This document shows, piece by piece, positions 23,393 to 31,905 of a DNA stretch of 35,833 bases. Under the pieces are notes generated by a model. That model saw only the letters and a program-made list of their open reading frames with translations. It did no database searches and was not told where the DNA came from. The translations under genes were made by a program, and so were the position numbers. Each line of letters begins with the position of its first letter. Within the stretch, counting starts at the first letter, position 1. Source of the stretch: a virus; the IMG/VR virus record IMGVR_UViG_3300038301_000232, positions 1 through 35,833 of that record, one strand, 5' to 3'.

Positions 23393-24603
23393 TGGCAAAT
23401 ATATTAGTAATAGGCGAGAACCCGAGATTGCAAACTGGCCAAGGGCGTATAGGTCATGATGTGGCAATGGCGTTGTATAAAGCTGGGCATGGAGTGTTTT
23501 ATAATGCTTGGTGTCCTTCTGAGGTAAACAGAAATAAAAAACTGCCGTTCAATGTGATTTATGCAGTAGAAGATTACGGATCTGCAATGTTTGGTGATCT
23601 GATCAGAGAAAATCGTCCGGATATTGTGTTGACAATTGGTGATATATGGAACTTTGCTTATATCGGACAGTCACCAGTAAGAGGATTGTTCAAGTGGGTT
23701 TCATATTGTGCGGTTGATGGCACTGGATACGGTGGAGGCATGCCAAAGCACCATGCGACTCACTTAGGCCATGCAGACCATATAATAACATATTGTGAGT
23801 ATGGAAGACGGGCTGTTATCCATACTATTCCAGAAGTGACAAACAGGATTGAGCGGATATATCACGGAATTAACGAGAAAGTTTTTCATCCAATTTCAAA
23901 AGAAGAAAGAACGAAGCTCAGGCAGGAATTAAATATTCCACCAGATAAATTTCTATGCCTTTACACAGGAAGAACACATTTCAGGAAGAGCTTGGCCGAT
24001 GTAATGAAGGCATACAAGATTTTAATGGATTGTGGGCATGACAAAGACTATGGATTATGGATAAATTCAAACTTTGCGGATCCACAGGGTTATAATATTA
24101 ATATGTTAATCGCAGAGTTTGGGTTACAAAATAAAGTTTATACCTTTAAACAAATGTCCGAGGCAAGTACACCGTTATTAATGATGACAGAAAAGGAATA
24201 CAATCTTTTGTTCGGAATTGCTGATTGCCTGATAAACGTAGCCGGGGAAGGATTCGGGTATAATGTTGCTGAGGCTATGATGGCTAAATTGCCGGTTATT
24301 ACCATTGACAATGCAGCAACCGGAGAGCTTGCTGGGAATGGCAGAGGTATTAAGGTGAAACCAACGGCATATATAACGGGAATGGAATTAACAGAAAGGC
24401 CATTGGCGAATCCAAAGGACATTGCCAAGGCTATTATAGAAATGAAGTCTATGAAGGCAGAAAAGCGGAACGCAATGGTTGATAAAGCTTACGATTGGGC
24501 TAAAGAGAATTTGTCTCAAGGGGTTATTGATATGCAGTGGAAAAAGGTTATAGATAAAATCGAGCATCCTTTAAAATATAACGTTGTAATGGAGATGGTG
24601 TGA
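23392..24603 (+). CDS. GT4-family glycosyltransferase
   Basis: A 403-residue GT-B glycosyltransferase. The N-terminus MANILVIGENPRLQTGQGRI has the Gly-rich loop of GT4 enzymes. The donor-binding domain carries CLYTGRTHFRKSLADVMKAY (about residues 184-203) and the E-x7-E region GEGFGYNVAEAMMAKLPVIT (about 284-303). Length is normal for a single-domain enzyme. It begins at the stop of the previous tail-connector gene, so the switch from virion genes to sugar genes occurs without a gap. It differs in sequence from the GT4 proteins at 1208 and 24766. Substrate unknown; surface glycan or virion glycosylation is a reasonable inference. Confidence 0.88.
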   Translation: MANILVIGENPRLQTGQGRIGHDVAMALYKAGHGVFYNAWCPSEVNRNKKLPFNVIYAVEDYGSAMFGDLIRENRPDIVLTIGDIWNFAYIGQSPVRGLFKWVSYCAVDGTGYGGGMPKHHATHLGHADHIITYCEYGRRAVIHTIPEVTNRIERIYHGINEKVFHPISKEERTKLRQELNIPPDKFLCLYTGRTHFRKSLADVMKAYKILMDCGHDKDYGLWINSNFADPQGYNINMLIAEFGLQNKVYTFKQMSEASTPLLMMTEKEYNLLFGIADCLINVAGEGFGYNVAEAMMAKLPVITIDNAATGELAGNGRGIKVKPTAYITGMELTERPLANPKDIAKAIIEMKSMKAEKRNAMVDKAYDWAKENLSQGVIDMQWKKVIDKIEHPLKYNVVMEMV

Positions 24604-24764
24604 TGCCTTTTATGAATGCCTTTGTCAAGGTTATTTGTCCTGAGTGTAAAGTTGAATTAGAGCAAGATTGCCATGAAAAGACTGTATTTTGCATAACACT
24701 TAACTGCACGAATTATGGTATTGAATTTGAAATACCTACAATAAAATTAAAGAAAAAGGATTAA
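24603..24764 (+). CDS. 53-residue zinc-ribbon-like protein
   Basis: A short gene whose ATG shares one base with the previous TGA (TGATG) and whose stop lies one base before the next ATG. The product has ICPECKVELEQDCHEKTVFC then ITLNCTNYG, giving Cys residues spaced as CxxC and C-x4-C. This looks like a small zinc-binding module followed by a strand and a Lys-rich tail. The tight stop/start arrangement between two glycosyltransferases supports expression. Function unknown. Confidence 0.6.
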   Translation: MPFMNAFVKVICPECKVELEQDCHEKTVFCITLNCTNYGIEFEIPTIKLKKKD

Positions 24765-24765
24765 T

Positions 24766-25872
24766 ATGACATATGCTTTAAACTGGTACGGAGCCGCACA
24801 AGGGCAATCTGGATACGAACTGATCACGCGTGGTCTCTTAGAAGCGTTGGATAAACTTGGAGTCAAGGTATCATTCCGGAATATACAGGGATGGAACAGG
24901 GAGATTGTGAATTTGCCAACAGACAAAACAAGCAGGCTTAAAAGAATGGCCGATACTCCCTTTATCAAAGATGCTCCGGTTGTTGTTATGCAGAAGTGGC
25001 AAGACGACATTCCGCAAGATATTGATTTAAAAAAGGCATATATTTACAGTCTGTTTGAAACTGATAAAGTTCCGTCAGAATGGCTTCCTTATTTCGAGCG
25101 TGTCAAAAAGGTATTTACGTTCAGTGAATTCAACAGAGCCCATTGGTCAAAGACTTTGGATAATGTTGCCAGTCTTGGTTTCGGCATTGAAGATTCATTC
25201 CGGTATTGTGAGGAACCAGCAAACATATTAAACAAAAAGGGGTATACATTCTTGAGTGTTGGCGACTTCACAGAGCGTAAGGGCTTTGACATCTTACTTG
25301 ATGCCTATTGTGAGGAATTTGGCCCGGAAGAAGATGTGACACTGATTCTCAAGACACATAGGGGTGGGTTCACAGCAATGCATCGATATCAATTGTCATA
25401 TTTGATAGAGGATATGATTAAAAAGCATGGTAGACACCCAAGGATCTTATTAAATACAGACAAGTTGTATTATGACGACTTGCCAAGGCTATACAATGCG
25501 TGTGATTGCTTCGTTCTGGCGACCAGAGGCGAGGGACTTGGCTTGCCAGTGGCAGAAGCCATGTCCAGAGGACTACCGGTAATTGTAACGGCTCAGGGCG
25601 GGTATATGGACTTTGTGCAGGACGGAGTTAATGGCCTTACTGTTAAGTGCCTGGAAAAAACTATAGACTGCGTTGAATACATAAAGAAATGTCCACAGGC
25701 GTTAAATCATAAGTGGCTTATTCCGGATAAAGAAGATTTGAAAGCAAAAATGAGAGCGTTGGCCAGTAAACCGGTTCATGGATGTACTTTGGGAGATGCT
25801 GGACGTGCAGACATGTTTGATATGCAGTGGAATGATGTGGCAATTCAGTTGTTGAAGGAGATATTTAATTAA
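24766..25872 (+). CDS. GT4-family glycosyltransferase
   Basis: A 368-residue GT-B glycosyltransferase. N-terminal MTYALNWYGAAQGQSGYELI has the family's Gly-rich loop. The C-terminal domain begins with TFLSVGDFTERKGFDILLDA (about residues 161-180), has LILKTHRGG, then YNACDCFVLATRGEGLGLPV (about 242-261) and AEAMSRGLPVIVTAQGG; the E-x7-E pair is present. It is the third GT4 gene of the window and shows the clearest family motifs. The C-terminus is short with no membrane segment. It forms one operon-like run with the genes on both sides. Confidence 0.9.
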   Translation: MTYALNWYGAAQGQSGYELITRGLLEALDKLGVKVSFRNIQGWNREIVNLPTDKTSRLKRMADTPFIKDAPVVVMQKWQDDIPQDIDLKKAYIYSLFETDKVPSEWLPYFERVKKVFTFSEFNRAHWSKTLDNVASLGFGIEDSFRYCEEPANILNKKGYTFLSVGDFTERKGFDILLDAYCEEFGPEEDVTLILKTHRGGFTAMHRYQLSYLIEDMIKKHGRHPRILLNTDKLYYDDLPRLYNACDCFVLATRGEGLGLPVAEAMSRGLPVIVTAQGGYMDFVQDGVNGLTVKCLEKTIDCVEYIKKCPQALNHKWLIPDKEDLKAKMRALASKPVHGCTLGDAGRADMFDMQWNDVAIQLLKEIFN

Positions 25873-25936
25873 ACATAAATATCCTGATGGATGTAAAAGT
25901 GTTGATGATGTTTCTCGCTATCTCGATATACAGGCA

Positions 25937-26533
25937 ATGGAATCAGGATATTACAAGGATATTGTAAATAACTTTGACAAATGGGATAAGCAGAGGATTA
26001 AAGATCATTATTTGTTGACTGATAATGGAGATACCGGAACAATATTTAAATGGATGTACGATTCCGTGTTAAAAGATAGTAAAAGCATTATTGATATGGG
26101 TTGTGGAAATGGGTTATTTGCTTTGTCATACGCATTGAATAATGATTGTCGGGTTTCTGCCATAGACGGATCAAGAATTTTCATAAAACTCGCTAGAGAT
26201 TTGCAAGAGAGGAATAATATATCAAATGTTTATTTTGAGCAGTCATTGTCTGAAGAATTAACAGGAATTTGCAAGTATGTAAAAACCCCTTTCGATGCTG
26301 CCTTTTCCCAGCATTCATTAGAACATTTTACATGCCCCGGAAAAGCATTGAGAGAACAAAAGGGAGTGGCCAAGGTAGTATGTGGCATTCTACCAAGCGG
26401 AATGGCAAATGACAATCCGGAGCATTTATGGCATTGGAATATTGGAGACTTCATTGCTTTTTTGACCGATATATTCAAGAAATTTGAAGTTAAGGTACGC
26501 GGAGATTTGATTGGTTATATTATTTGGGAGTGA
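25937..26533 (+). CDS. Class I SAM-dependent methyltransferase
   Basis: A 198-residue Rossmann-fold methyltransferase from the ATG at 25937. Motif I is IIDMGCGNGLFALSYAL (about residues 51-67), followed by the acidic residue of VSAIDGSRIF for the ribose, and motif IV/post-IV in DAAFSQHSLEHFTCPGKAL (about 118-136). The same frame is open upstream to 25856 and reads KHKYPDGCKSVDDVSRYLDI without any ATG, GTG or TTG. AAGGAG at 25855-25860 is well placed for an ATT at 25868, so the true start may be earlier and unusual. It lies among glycosyltransferase and radical SAM genes; a sugar or small-molecule methyltransferase is likely, substrate unknown. Confidence 0.8.
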   Translation: MESGYYKDIVNNFDKWDKQRIKDHYLLTDNGDTGTIFKWMYDSVLKDSKSIIDMGCGNGLFALSYALNNDCRVSAIDGSRIFIKLARDLQERNNISNVYFEQSLSEELTGICKYVKTPFDAAFSQHSLEHFTCPGKALREQKGVAKVVCGILPSGMANDNPEHLWHWNIGDFIAFLTDIFKKFEVKVRGDLIGYIIWE

Positions 26534-26700
26534 AGCATACTTGTATAGTCAGACGCGGAGATATAACATTAACAATGGACTTATCGTTTATAGACAATTC
26601 ATTAAAAATAGAGGACGTACACATTGAATCTAAAGGAATATTTAACAAAGGCAATGGCTTTCCCAGCGGAGATACATTTAGAGAGCCATTCCGGGTGTAA
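26530..26700 (+). CDS. Possible 56-residue overlapping gene
   Basis: A GTG at 26530 overlaps the methyltransferase stop (GTGA) and opens a frame of 56 residues that starts MKHTCIVRRGDITLTMDLSF and ends inside the radical SAM gene in another frame. The first 31 residues fill the 90-base gap between the two larger genes and look protein-like, with alternating polar and hydrophobic positions. About 77 bases overlap the next gene, which is long. It may be a real small gene, a remnant, or chance. Confidence 0.3.
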   Translation: MKHTCIVRRGDITLTMDLSFIDNSLKIEDVHIESKGIFNKGNGFPSGDTFREPFRV

Positions 26701-27604
26701 TGCCCGTTGCACTATGTGTCCGCGTGGTGGCATGACACGCTATCAAGGAGAAATGCCGAGTGATATATTCCAGAAAGCGGTTGTTGAATGCAAGGATTAT
26801 CATATGGAATACATCCACTTTCATCTAAATGGTGAGCCGTTATTGATGGATATTGATAAGCTGGTTTCAAGAATTAAATATACTAAGGAAATTAATCCAG
26901 ATAAGAAGTTGGTATTCTTCACAAATGGAAGCCTCTTGGATAAGCAAAAAATTGTAAAAATATTAGAATCAGGACTTGATATAATTGTAATCAGTATTGA
27001 TGGTGGGAATGCAGAGGATTATGAAAAAATCCGTGTTGGGTTGAAATTTGATATAGTCGTTGAGAATGTAAGAAATCTTGTTAAGATTCGAAATGCTGGC
27101 AGTGTCAATATGAAGATTCAAACGGCTATTGTGCCACAACAAGCCAACAAAAAATCACTGGATGCATATCATAAGCTTTTTCAGGATATGGGCGTTGATG
27201 ATGTTGGTGGTTCCGGGGTGCAGAACATTGGTGGATTGATTGATTCTGACAGCAAGATTATTAAAGAATCTCAATATATGGCAGGGGATATTAATGTTCC
27301 TTGCTGGCGGATATTCCTTGATTTAAGTATTATGGCAGATGGGCGTGCCGTTGTTTGCTGCCAAGATGTTCGAGGTACCGTTGTGATAGGTGATTTAAAA
27401 TATCAAACACTTAAAGAGATATGGCATGGCAAGCCGATGATGGATATCCGGAAAGCATTTATTGAAGGCAAAAAGAAAGAATTGTCTTATTGTGGTGAGT
27501 GTGATTATATGAGGTCTGCTGGGATAGATGCTGCGTGGTGGAAATCTGGAGAAGAATTTAAAAATACATACGATGAGGTATGTGAGGAATTGGGGATTAA
27601 TTAG
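26624..27604 (+). CDS. Radical SAM enzyme with SPASM-like C-terminus
   Basis: A 326-residue protein starting with TTG behind GAGG; an in-frame stop at 26609 rules out earlier starts. The radical SAM motif is SGCNARCTMCPRG (about residues 23-35; CxxxCxxC), binding a 4Fe-4S cluster and SAM. Barrel features include FHLNGEPLLMDIDK (the GE motif) and VISIDGGNAEDYEKIRVG (about 125-142). The C-terminus has VPCWRIFLDLSIMADGRAVV, CCQDVRGTVVIGDLKY and CGECDYMRS, the usual SPASM/twitch cysteines for an auxiliary cluster. These enzymes modify peptides, sugars or aldehyde precursors; here the neighbours suggest a sugar or surface-molecule substrate. Activity requires a host reductant. Confidence 0.88.
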   Translation: MNLKEYLTKAMAFPAEIHLESHSGCNARCTMCPRGGMTRYQGEMPSDIFQKAVVECKDYHMEYIHFHLNGEPLLMDIDKLVSRIKYTKEINPDKKLVFFTNGSLLDKQKIVKILESGLDIIVISIDGGNAEDYEKIRVGLKFDIVVENVRNLVKIRNAGSVNMKIQTAIVPQQANKKSLDAYHKLFQDMGVDDVGGSGVQNIGGLIDSDSKIIKESQYMAGDINVPCWRIFLDLSIMADGRAVVCCQDVRGTVVIGDLKYQTLKEIWHGKPMMDIRKAFIEGKKKELSYCGECDYMRSAGIDAAWWKSGEEFKNTYDEVCEELGIN

Positions 27605-27778
27605 ATGAAAAATCAAGAAATTAAATCAATACAAAAATCGGCAAGGAACCATGAGAGGTCAGTGTGGGTAAACAGGATCAATGCCAAAATAGATAAATCA
27701 AAAGATTCGTGCTCGTCTAATCACCAAGTATTACATAATATAGCTTACTGCATACAATATAATAAAAAAATAGTATGA
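27605..27778 (+). CDS. 57-residue basic hypothetical protein
   Basis: A short gene starting directly at the previous stop (TAG then ATG) and overlapping the next start by four bases (ATGA). The product begins MKNQEIKSIQKSARNHERSV, is rich in Lys, Asn and Ser, and ends with HNIAYCIQYNKKIV. The precise fit between two genes argues for reality, but I see no domain and no strong ribosome binding site. Confidence 0.45.
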   Translation: MKNQEIKSIQKSARNHERSVWVNRINAKIDKSKDSCSSNHQVLHNIAYCIQYNKKIV

Positions 27779-28512
27779 AAACAACAAATATTGACGGTTT
27801 AGATATTTCCCGGTTATGCCTCGGCGGTGGGAAATTTGAGCACCTACCGACAGCACTAGCATACCCATTAATTGAGAGGGCATTGGCTCTTGGAATAAAT
27901 CTATTCGATAGCCATCATCGATATGGAATCAGTGAAGCAATACTCGGAAATTATTGTGAGAATCCGACCGTTAAGATAATGACTAAGGTTTCAGCTTATA
28001 AATATAATGAAAATTTAATGTTGGTCAAAAACAGCTTGCAAACATTACAGCGCATACCAGATATAATGTGGATATCCGACCTGGACGATAAACAATTATA
28101 CAATACCGGTGATAAATTATATCATGAACTTTTAGAAACTAAAATGTTCCCACGGCTTGGCATTACAACTGAGTCAGCAGGAATGGGGTTTATGTTTTTA
28201 AAACAACACCCGGAATGTAAGTTTTTCATGATACCGTATCATCCAAAATCAAGCCCTGAAATGAAAGATTTTGCATTAGAATTAAAGAGGCAGGATAAAT
28301 ATGTATTTGCAATAAAGCCATTTAATGATGGTCTTTCTTTTATGGCGAAGCCTTGTCATGTTGCAAGTGTAATTACCAACACCTTCCACATGATTATCAA
28401 TGAAATAAATCCGGATGTAATATGTTTTGGCACAAAGAACATTGCTCACTGCGAGGAAACTATTAAGTTGTTTAACGATATAACAGGACGGATGGGAAAC
28501 AATGGCTGTTAA
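27775..28512 (+). CDS. Aldo/keto reductase-like protein
   Basis: A 245-residue protein with the TIM-barrel features of aldo/keto reductases. It opens with DISRLCLGGGKFEHLPTALA, then ERALALGINLFDSHHRYGIS (about residues 34-53), which holds the Asp and Tyr of the catalytic site. VKIMTKVSAYKYN follows with the catalytic Lys. LGITTESAGM and a late VICFGTKNIAHCEETIKLF fit barrel strands and the cofactor end. The chain is shorter than the usual 280-320 residues, and the C-terminal cofactor-binding part looks trimmed. It may reduce a sugar or aldehyde in the same pathway as the neighbouring enzymes. It overlaps the next gene by 11 bases. Confidence 0.72.
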   Translation: MKTTNIDGLDISRLCLGGGKFEHLPTALAYPLIERALALGINLFDSHHRYGISEAILGNYCENPTVKIMTKVSAYKYNENLMLVKNSLQTLQRIPDIMWISDLDDKQLYNTGDKLYHELLETKMFPRLGITTESAGMGFMFLKQHPECKFFMIPYHPKSSPEMKDFALELKRQDKYVFAIKPFNDGLSFMAKPCHVASVITNTFHMIINEINPDVICFGTKNIAHCEETIKLFNDITGRMGNNGC

Positions 28513-29563
28513 TTTAAATAAAGAGATATCAAAGATTGCTGCATATTTAGGAGATCAATCGCAGAAACAAATGGGTATTCCTGGAAATCCTCTTTGGACA
28601 CGAGATTTTTTATTAGAAGTTGCGAAGGGGAATATACCGGGACATTCTGTGGTGCATAAGTTTGGACGTAACCCTAATATACCGAATGCAGTTGGTACAT
28701 TTGAAACCATATGGAATGGTGGTGGGGTTTATACAGGGCATAATGCGGTAGCGGCAGAAATATTAGAAGTCTTTAGTAGCAGTGGGAATGATATCGGGAC
28801 ATTAGTATCAAGCGGCACGGCAACGGGTGGAAGCACTACAACCATGGAAGATACAGGAGCCACTTTTTCAAGTGATGGAGTGGCGGCTGGCGATGTTTTA
28901 ATAAATGACACTCAGTCCGATCATGGGATAATAGTATCTGTCACTGAAACAATAATCACGGTGTGGAGATTTGAAGGAAGCACTGCTATTGCAGTAAATG
29001 ATGCTTATAGGGTCGCCACTAAAGCCTCTACGGGAACGCCAGTTATCAAATTGAGGCATCTTCTTAATTCTTCCTATGTAGATGTAGGGGGTGAATACAT
29101 AATAACTAATGGGGTAACAGGGGTTGATACTGTTGGTGCTTATTTGAGAATGTCTAGAGCGAGATGTCATGGTGGGGACAATGTTGGAGAGATTACATGT
29201 CGGCAGAAAACAACCACGGCAAATATCATGATGGCATTGCCTATCGGTTATAACTCCACAATGATTTGCGCAGATACAATTCCTGCAGGAAAAACAGGGC
29301 ATTTTATTACATGGTTCGGTTCTCTGTCTGGCAAGGTAAACGCAAATTGCAGCTTAAGATTAAAAGTCAGGCCAGTTGGGGATGTTTTTCAGGTACAGGA
29401 GGAGGCATCCGTTATGTCTTCAGGTAATAGCGCCTTGCCAAGAGTGTATCCAATTCCAAAGGGAGGTTTCAAAGAAATGAATGATATAACAATAGAGGCT
29501 GATTCAGATACGAACAGCACTGGAATTGCTGCAGGATGGGCAATGTTGTATGTAGACAATTGA
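28502..29563 (+). CDS. Virion structural protein (possible spike or head fibre)
   Basis: A 353-residue beta-rich protein without signal peptide. N-terminus is helical (MAVNLNKEISKIAAYLGDQS), followed by GHSVVHKFGRNPNIPNAVGT and FETIWNGGGVYTG, a combination I associate with phage virion proteins in metagenomic tailed phages. Then comes a Gly/Thr/Ser-rich domain with TLVSSGTATGGSTTTMEDTG, and a beta-sandwich-like C-terminal part with PVGDVFQVQEEASVMSSG and EADSDTNSTGIAAGWAMLYV. It stands among enzyme genes, apart from the other structural genes. It could be a surface spike modified by the surrounding glycosyltransferases. Confidence 0.6.
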   Translation: MAVNLNKEISKIAAYLGDQSQKQMGIPGNPLWTRDFLLEVAKGNIPGHSVVHKFGRNPNIPNAVGTFETIWNGGGVYTGHNAVAAEILEVFSSSGNDIGTLVSSGTATGGSTTTMEDTGATFSSDGVAAGDVLINDTQSDHGIIVSVTETIITVWRFEGSTAIAVNDAYRVATKASTGTPVIKLRHLLNSSYVDVGGEYIITNGVTGVDTVGAYLRMSRARCHGGDNVGEITCRQKTTTANIMMALPIGYNSTMICADTIPAGKTGHFITWFGSLSGKVNANCSLRLKVRPVGDVFQVQEEASVMSSGNSALPRVYPIPKGGFKEMNDITIEADSDTNSTGIAAGWAMLYVDN

Positions 29564-29574
29564 AAAGGAGAACA

Positions 29575-30510
29575 ATGAAAAAGATAATGCTAGTGCTTGT
29601 AAAAGACATGGGCGATGTAATCCTTAATAATCCACTCGCACGTAATATTAAAGAACATCATGGAGAAGATACAGAAATCACGTTATTTACAAACACGTGC
29701 TACTTGGAACTCGTTGGATATAATCCTGATTTCCATAAAATAGAAGTATGCGAGAATTGGTTGACTCAATGGGATCTGATATTACAACATGCGATCAAAG
29801 GCGGTTATGACAAGGTTATGATTCCTCAGCAGATCAAGTGGGAGGATGGTATCTGGCACCAGCTTGATTATTTGAGGCATAATCATTTGCTCAATTATTA
29901 TCAATTAAGATGCGGATTGCCGGTAAAGAAAACACCTTTGGTCTTTTATCCTAATCCAAAAATAGGACCCGAGATAATCAATTTTAAATATGCGGTGGCC
30001 ATAATTCATTGTCAAACTAGAAATTCAGATAAGGATTTCAAAGATTGGTATACGTTGAATCAATTATTGACAGACGCCGGATACACAATCTACCAGGTTG
30101 GTGGTGATAAAGATATGCAGATGGTTGATGATGACCATCGATTTAAAGGTAGCTTTACTGAAATATGGCATTTGATGAATAATGCTGATATGTTCATCGG
30201 ACTTGATTCTGGATTAACTTCTTTGGCTGCAACTACCGGAACACAAGTATTTCAATTATGTGGTTGTACAATACCAAAAACTTCCGGAGGATATGGCGAT
30301 AATGTTTATCATATCGTGTCTGAGCCGTGCCCAACGTGTCGGCCTATTAGGTGCCATGCTCATTGTAAATCAAAGCCAACATGTATTGAGAGGCTTGATG
30401 TTGACCGGGTGTGGCGTTTGATAAAGAGGCAAATGAAGATTGTTGAGTTCCATGGTGATACTTCTCATAATGTAGAAATAGAATTACAAACAGCCTCGGA
30501 TTTGGAATAA
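29575..30510 (+). CDS. GT9 heptosyltransferase-like glycosyltransferase
   Basis: A 311-residue protein from the ATG at 29575, chosen because AAAAGGAG is 5 to 6 bases upstream; the frame is open earlier but only over the preceding gene. It resembles ADP-heptose:LPS heptosyltransferases. MKKIMLVLVKDMGDVILNNP matches the family's xxGDxxxxxP loop, followed by ARNIKEHHGEDTEITLFTNT. Later come YQVGGDKDMQMVDDDH and MNNADMFIGLDSGLTSLAAT (about residues 199-218), where the family has the GxDSGxxHxA signature, with Thr replacing the usual His. The end has a Cys-rich PCPTCRPIRCHAHC. In Gram-negative bacteria these enzymes add heptose to LPS core, so changing host LPS is a plausible role. Confidence 0.78.
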   Translation: MKKIMLVLVKDMGDVILNNPLARNIKEHHGEDTEITLFTNTCYLELVGYNPDFHKIEVCENWLTQWDLILQHAIKGGYDKVMIPQQIKWEDGIWHQLDYLRHNHLLNYYQLRCGLPVKKTPLVFYPNPKIGPEIINFKYAVAIIHCQTRNSDKDFKDWYTLNQLLTDAGYTIYQVGGDKDMQMVDDDHRFKGSFTEIWHLMNNADMFIGLDSGLTSLAATTGTQVFQLCGCTIPKTSGGYGDNVYHIVSEPCPTCRPIRCHAHCKSKPTCIERLDVDRVWRLIKRQMKIVEFHGDTSHNVEIELQTASDLE

Positions 30511-30531
30511 CAATAGTAACTAATTAGGGAA

Positions 30532-31905
30532 ATGAGCAAAAAGTTGAATAAGATTTTATTTATAACAAAGCGATTTGTTATCGAACCCCTTGGAATTGGG
30601 TACCTATCTGCCGGTTTAAAGCAAAAAGGCTTTGAAGTCGATTTGTTGCAGATCGATAAAGACACTGATTATATTGGATATGTAAAAACTCATACTCCTG
30701 ATATAATTTGTTATCAGATTTGGACAGGCGGTCAGAAGTGTTTTTATGATATTAACAAATGCCTTAAGCAAAACTACCGTTTTATTTCAATCTTTGGTGG
30801 TGCCCATGCCACATTCTGCACGGATGATGTTATGAGCCAACCGCATATTGATTATGTTATTAAGGGCGAAGGTGATTATGCGCTGCCTGAATTGTGTGAA
30901 CACTTGAGGAATGAGGATGTTTTTTCTATGGGTATAGAATATGTAAGCTGTAATAAGGCAGGATTGGTTAATGCTAAATTACCACCACAAAAGCTAGATG
31001 AATTGCCAGATCCAGACAGAGATATTTTATATAAATATGAACACAATAAAAATAATCCTATTAGGTCGATTAGTTCAAGCCGTGGGTGTCCATTTGCGTG
31101 TACGTTCTGTTTTAATTCACAATTTAATGAGATATTCGATGGCAAAAGACTGAGGCAACGGGAAATATGGAGAGTCATAAATGAGGCGACAAAGATAAAA
31201 GAAGATTATCCGGAAACCAAATTTTTCTTTTTCCAGGATGATGAAATGGGTGCAAGCAAAAAGAATCTTGAAATATTAGCAGACTTTTGGCCTTTCCACG
31301 TAGGCGTTCCATTTCACGTACAAATGAGAATAGAATATATTGATTATGATAGAATAAGGCTATTACAAAAGGCTGGGTGTAACTCAATAACATTTGCTCT
31401 TGAATCCGCAGACGGTAAAGTCAGAAAAGAAATACTTGGCAAAAAGTTTTCACAGGAAAAAGTAGATAAAGCTATAGATATACTCCATGAACTAAAAATG
31501 CCTTTTCGCATGGAAAATATGATCGGTATTCCGTTTTGTAATACCATTGAGGACATGTGGAACACTTTTGAGTTCAATAAAAAATCCAAAACCGGGCTCA
31601 GTTGGGCATCGCTTTGTCAGCCGTATCCATCAACGGAACTTGGCAATAGATGTATCAAGTCAGGGGTATTTGACGGAGATATATCGACAATACCAGATGC
31701 ATTTTTTGGCAAGACTGTCTTGCTATTTGATAAGAAAACAGCAAGGAAGCTTGAGAATATGCAGCGTTTATTCACTTTATTGGTTGGATTAAAAGTGCCG
31801 AAGTGGATGGCAAGTATCCTGTTGCTACTGCCGTTTGATCGTCTATATGAGCGTGTTGGAAAATTATACAAAGAACATTTATTCAAAAGGTTATATAAAT
31901 TATGA
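30532..31905 (+). CDS. B12-binding-domain radical SAM enzyme
   Basis: A 457-residue protein. Residues about 15-125 form a cobalamin-binding-like domain with YLSAGLKQKGFEVDLLQIDK, TPDIICYQIWTGGQK, ISIFGGAHATF and YVIKGEGDYALPEL. Then SISSSRGCPFACTFCFNSQF (about residues 180-199) gives the CxxxCxxC radical SAM motif. FFFFQDDEMGASKKNLEI (about 223-240), ITFALESADGKVRKEILGKK and MENMIGIPFCNTIEDMWN are typical of class B/BchE-like enzymes. The usual DxHxxG cobalamin motif is not evident, so B12 may not be bound directly. These proteins methylate or rearrange unactivated carbons in lipids, sugars or antibiotics. With the SPASM enzyme at 26624, this is the second radical SAM gene in this insertion. 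Confidence 0.88.
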   Translation: MSKKLNKILFITKRFVIEPLGIGYLSAGLKQKGFEVDLLQIDKDTDYIGYVKTHTPDIICYQIWTGGQKCFYDINKCLKQNYRFISIFGGAHATFCTDDVMSQPHIDYVIKGEGDYALPELCEHLRNEDVFSMGIEYVSCNKAGLVNAKLPPQKLDELPDPDRDILYKYEHNKNNPIRSISSSRGCPFACTFCFNSQFNEIFDGKRLRQREIWRVINEATKIKEDYPETKFFFFQDDEMGASKKNLEILADFWPFHVGVPFHVQMRIEYIDYDRIRLLQKAGCNSITFALESADGKVRKEILGKKFSQEKVDKAIDILHELKMPFRMENMIGIPFCNTIEDMWNTFEFNKKSKTGLSWASLCQPYPSTELGNRCIKSGVFDGDISTIPDAFFGKTVLLFDKKTARKLENMQRLFTLLVGLKVPKWMASILLLLPFDRLYERVGKLYKEHLFKRLYKL

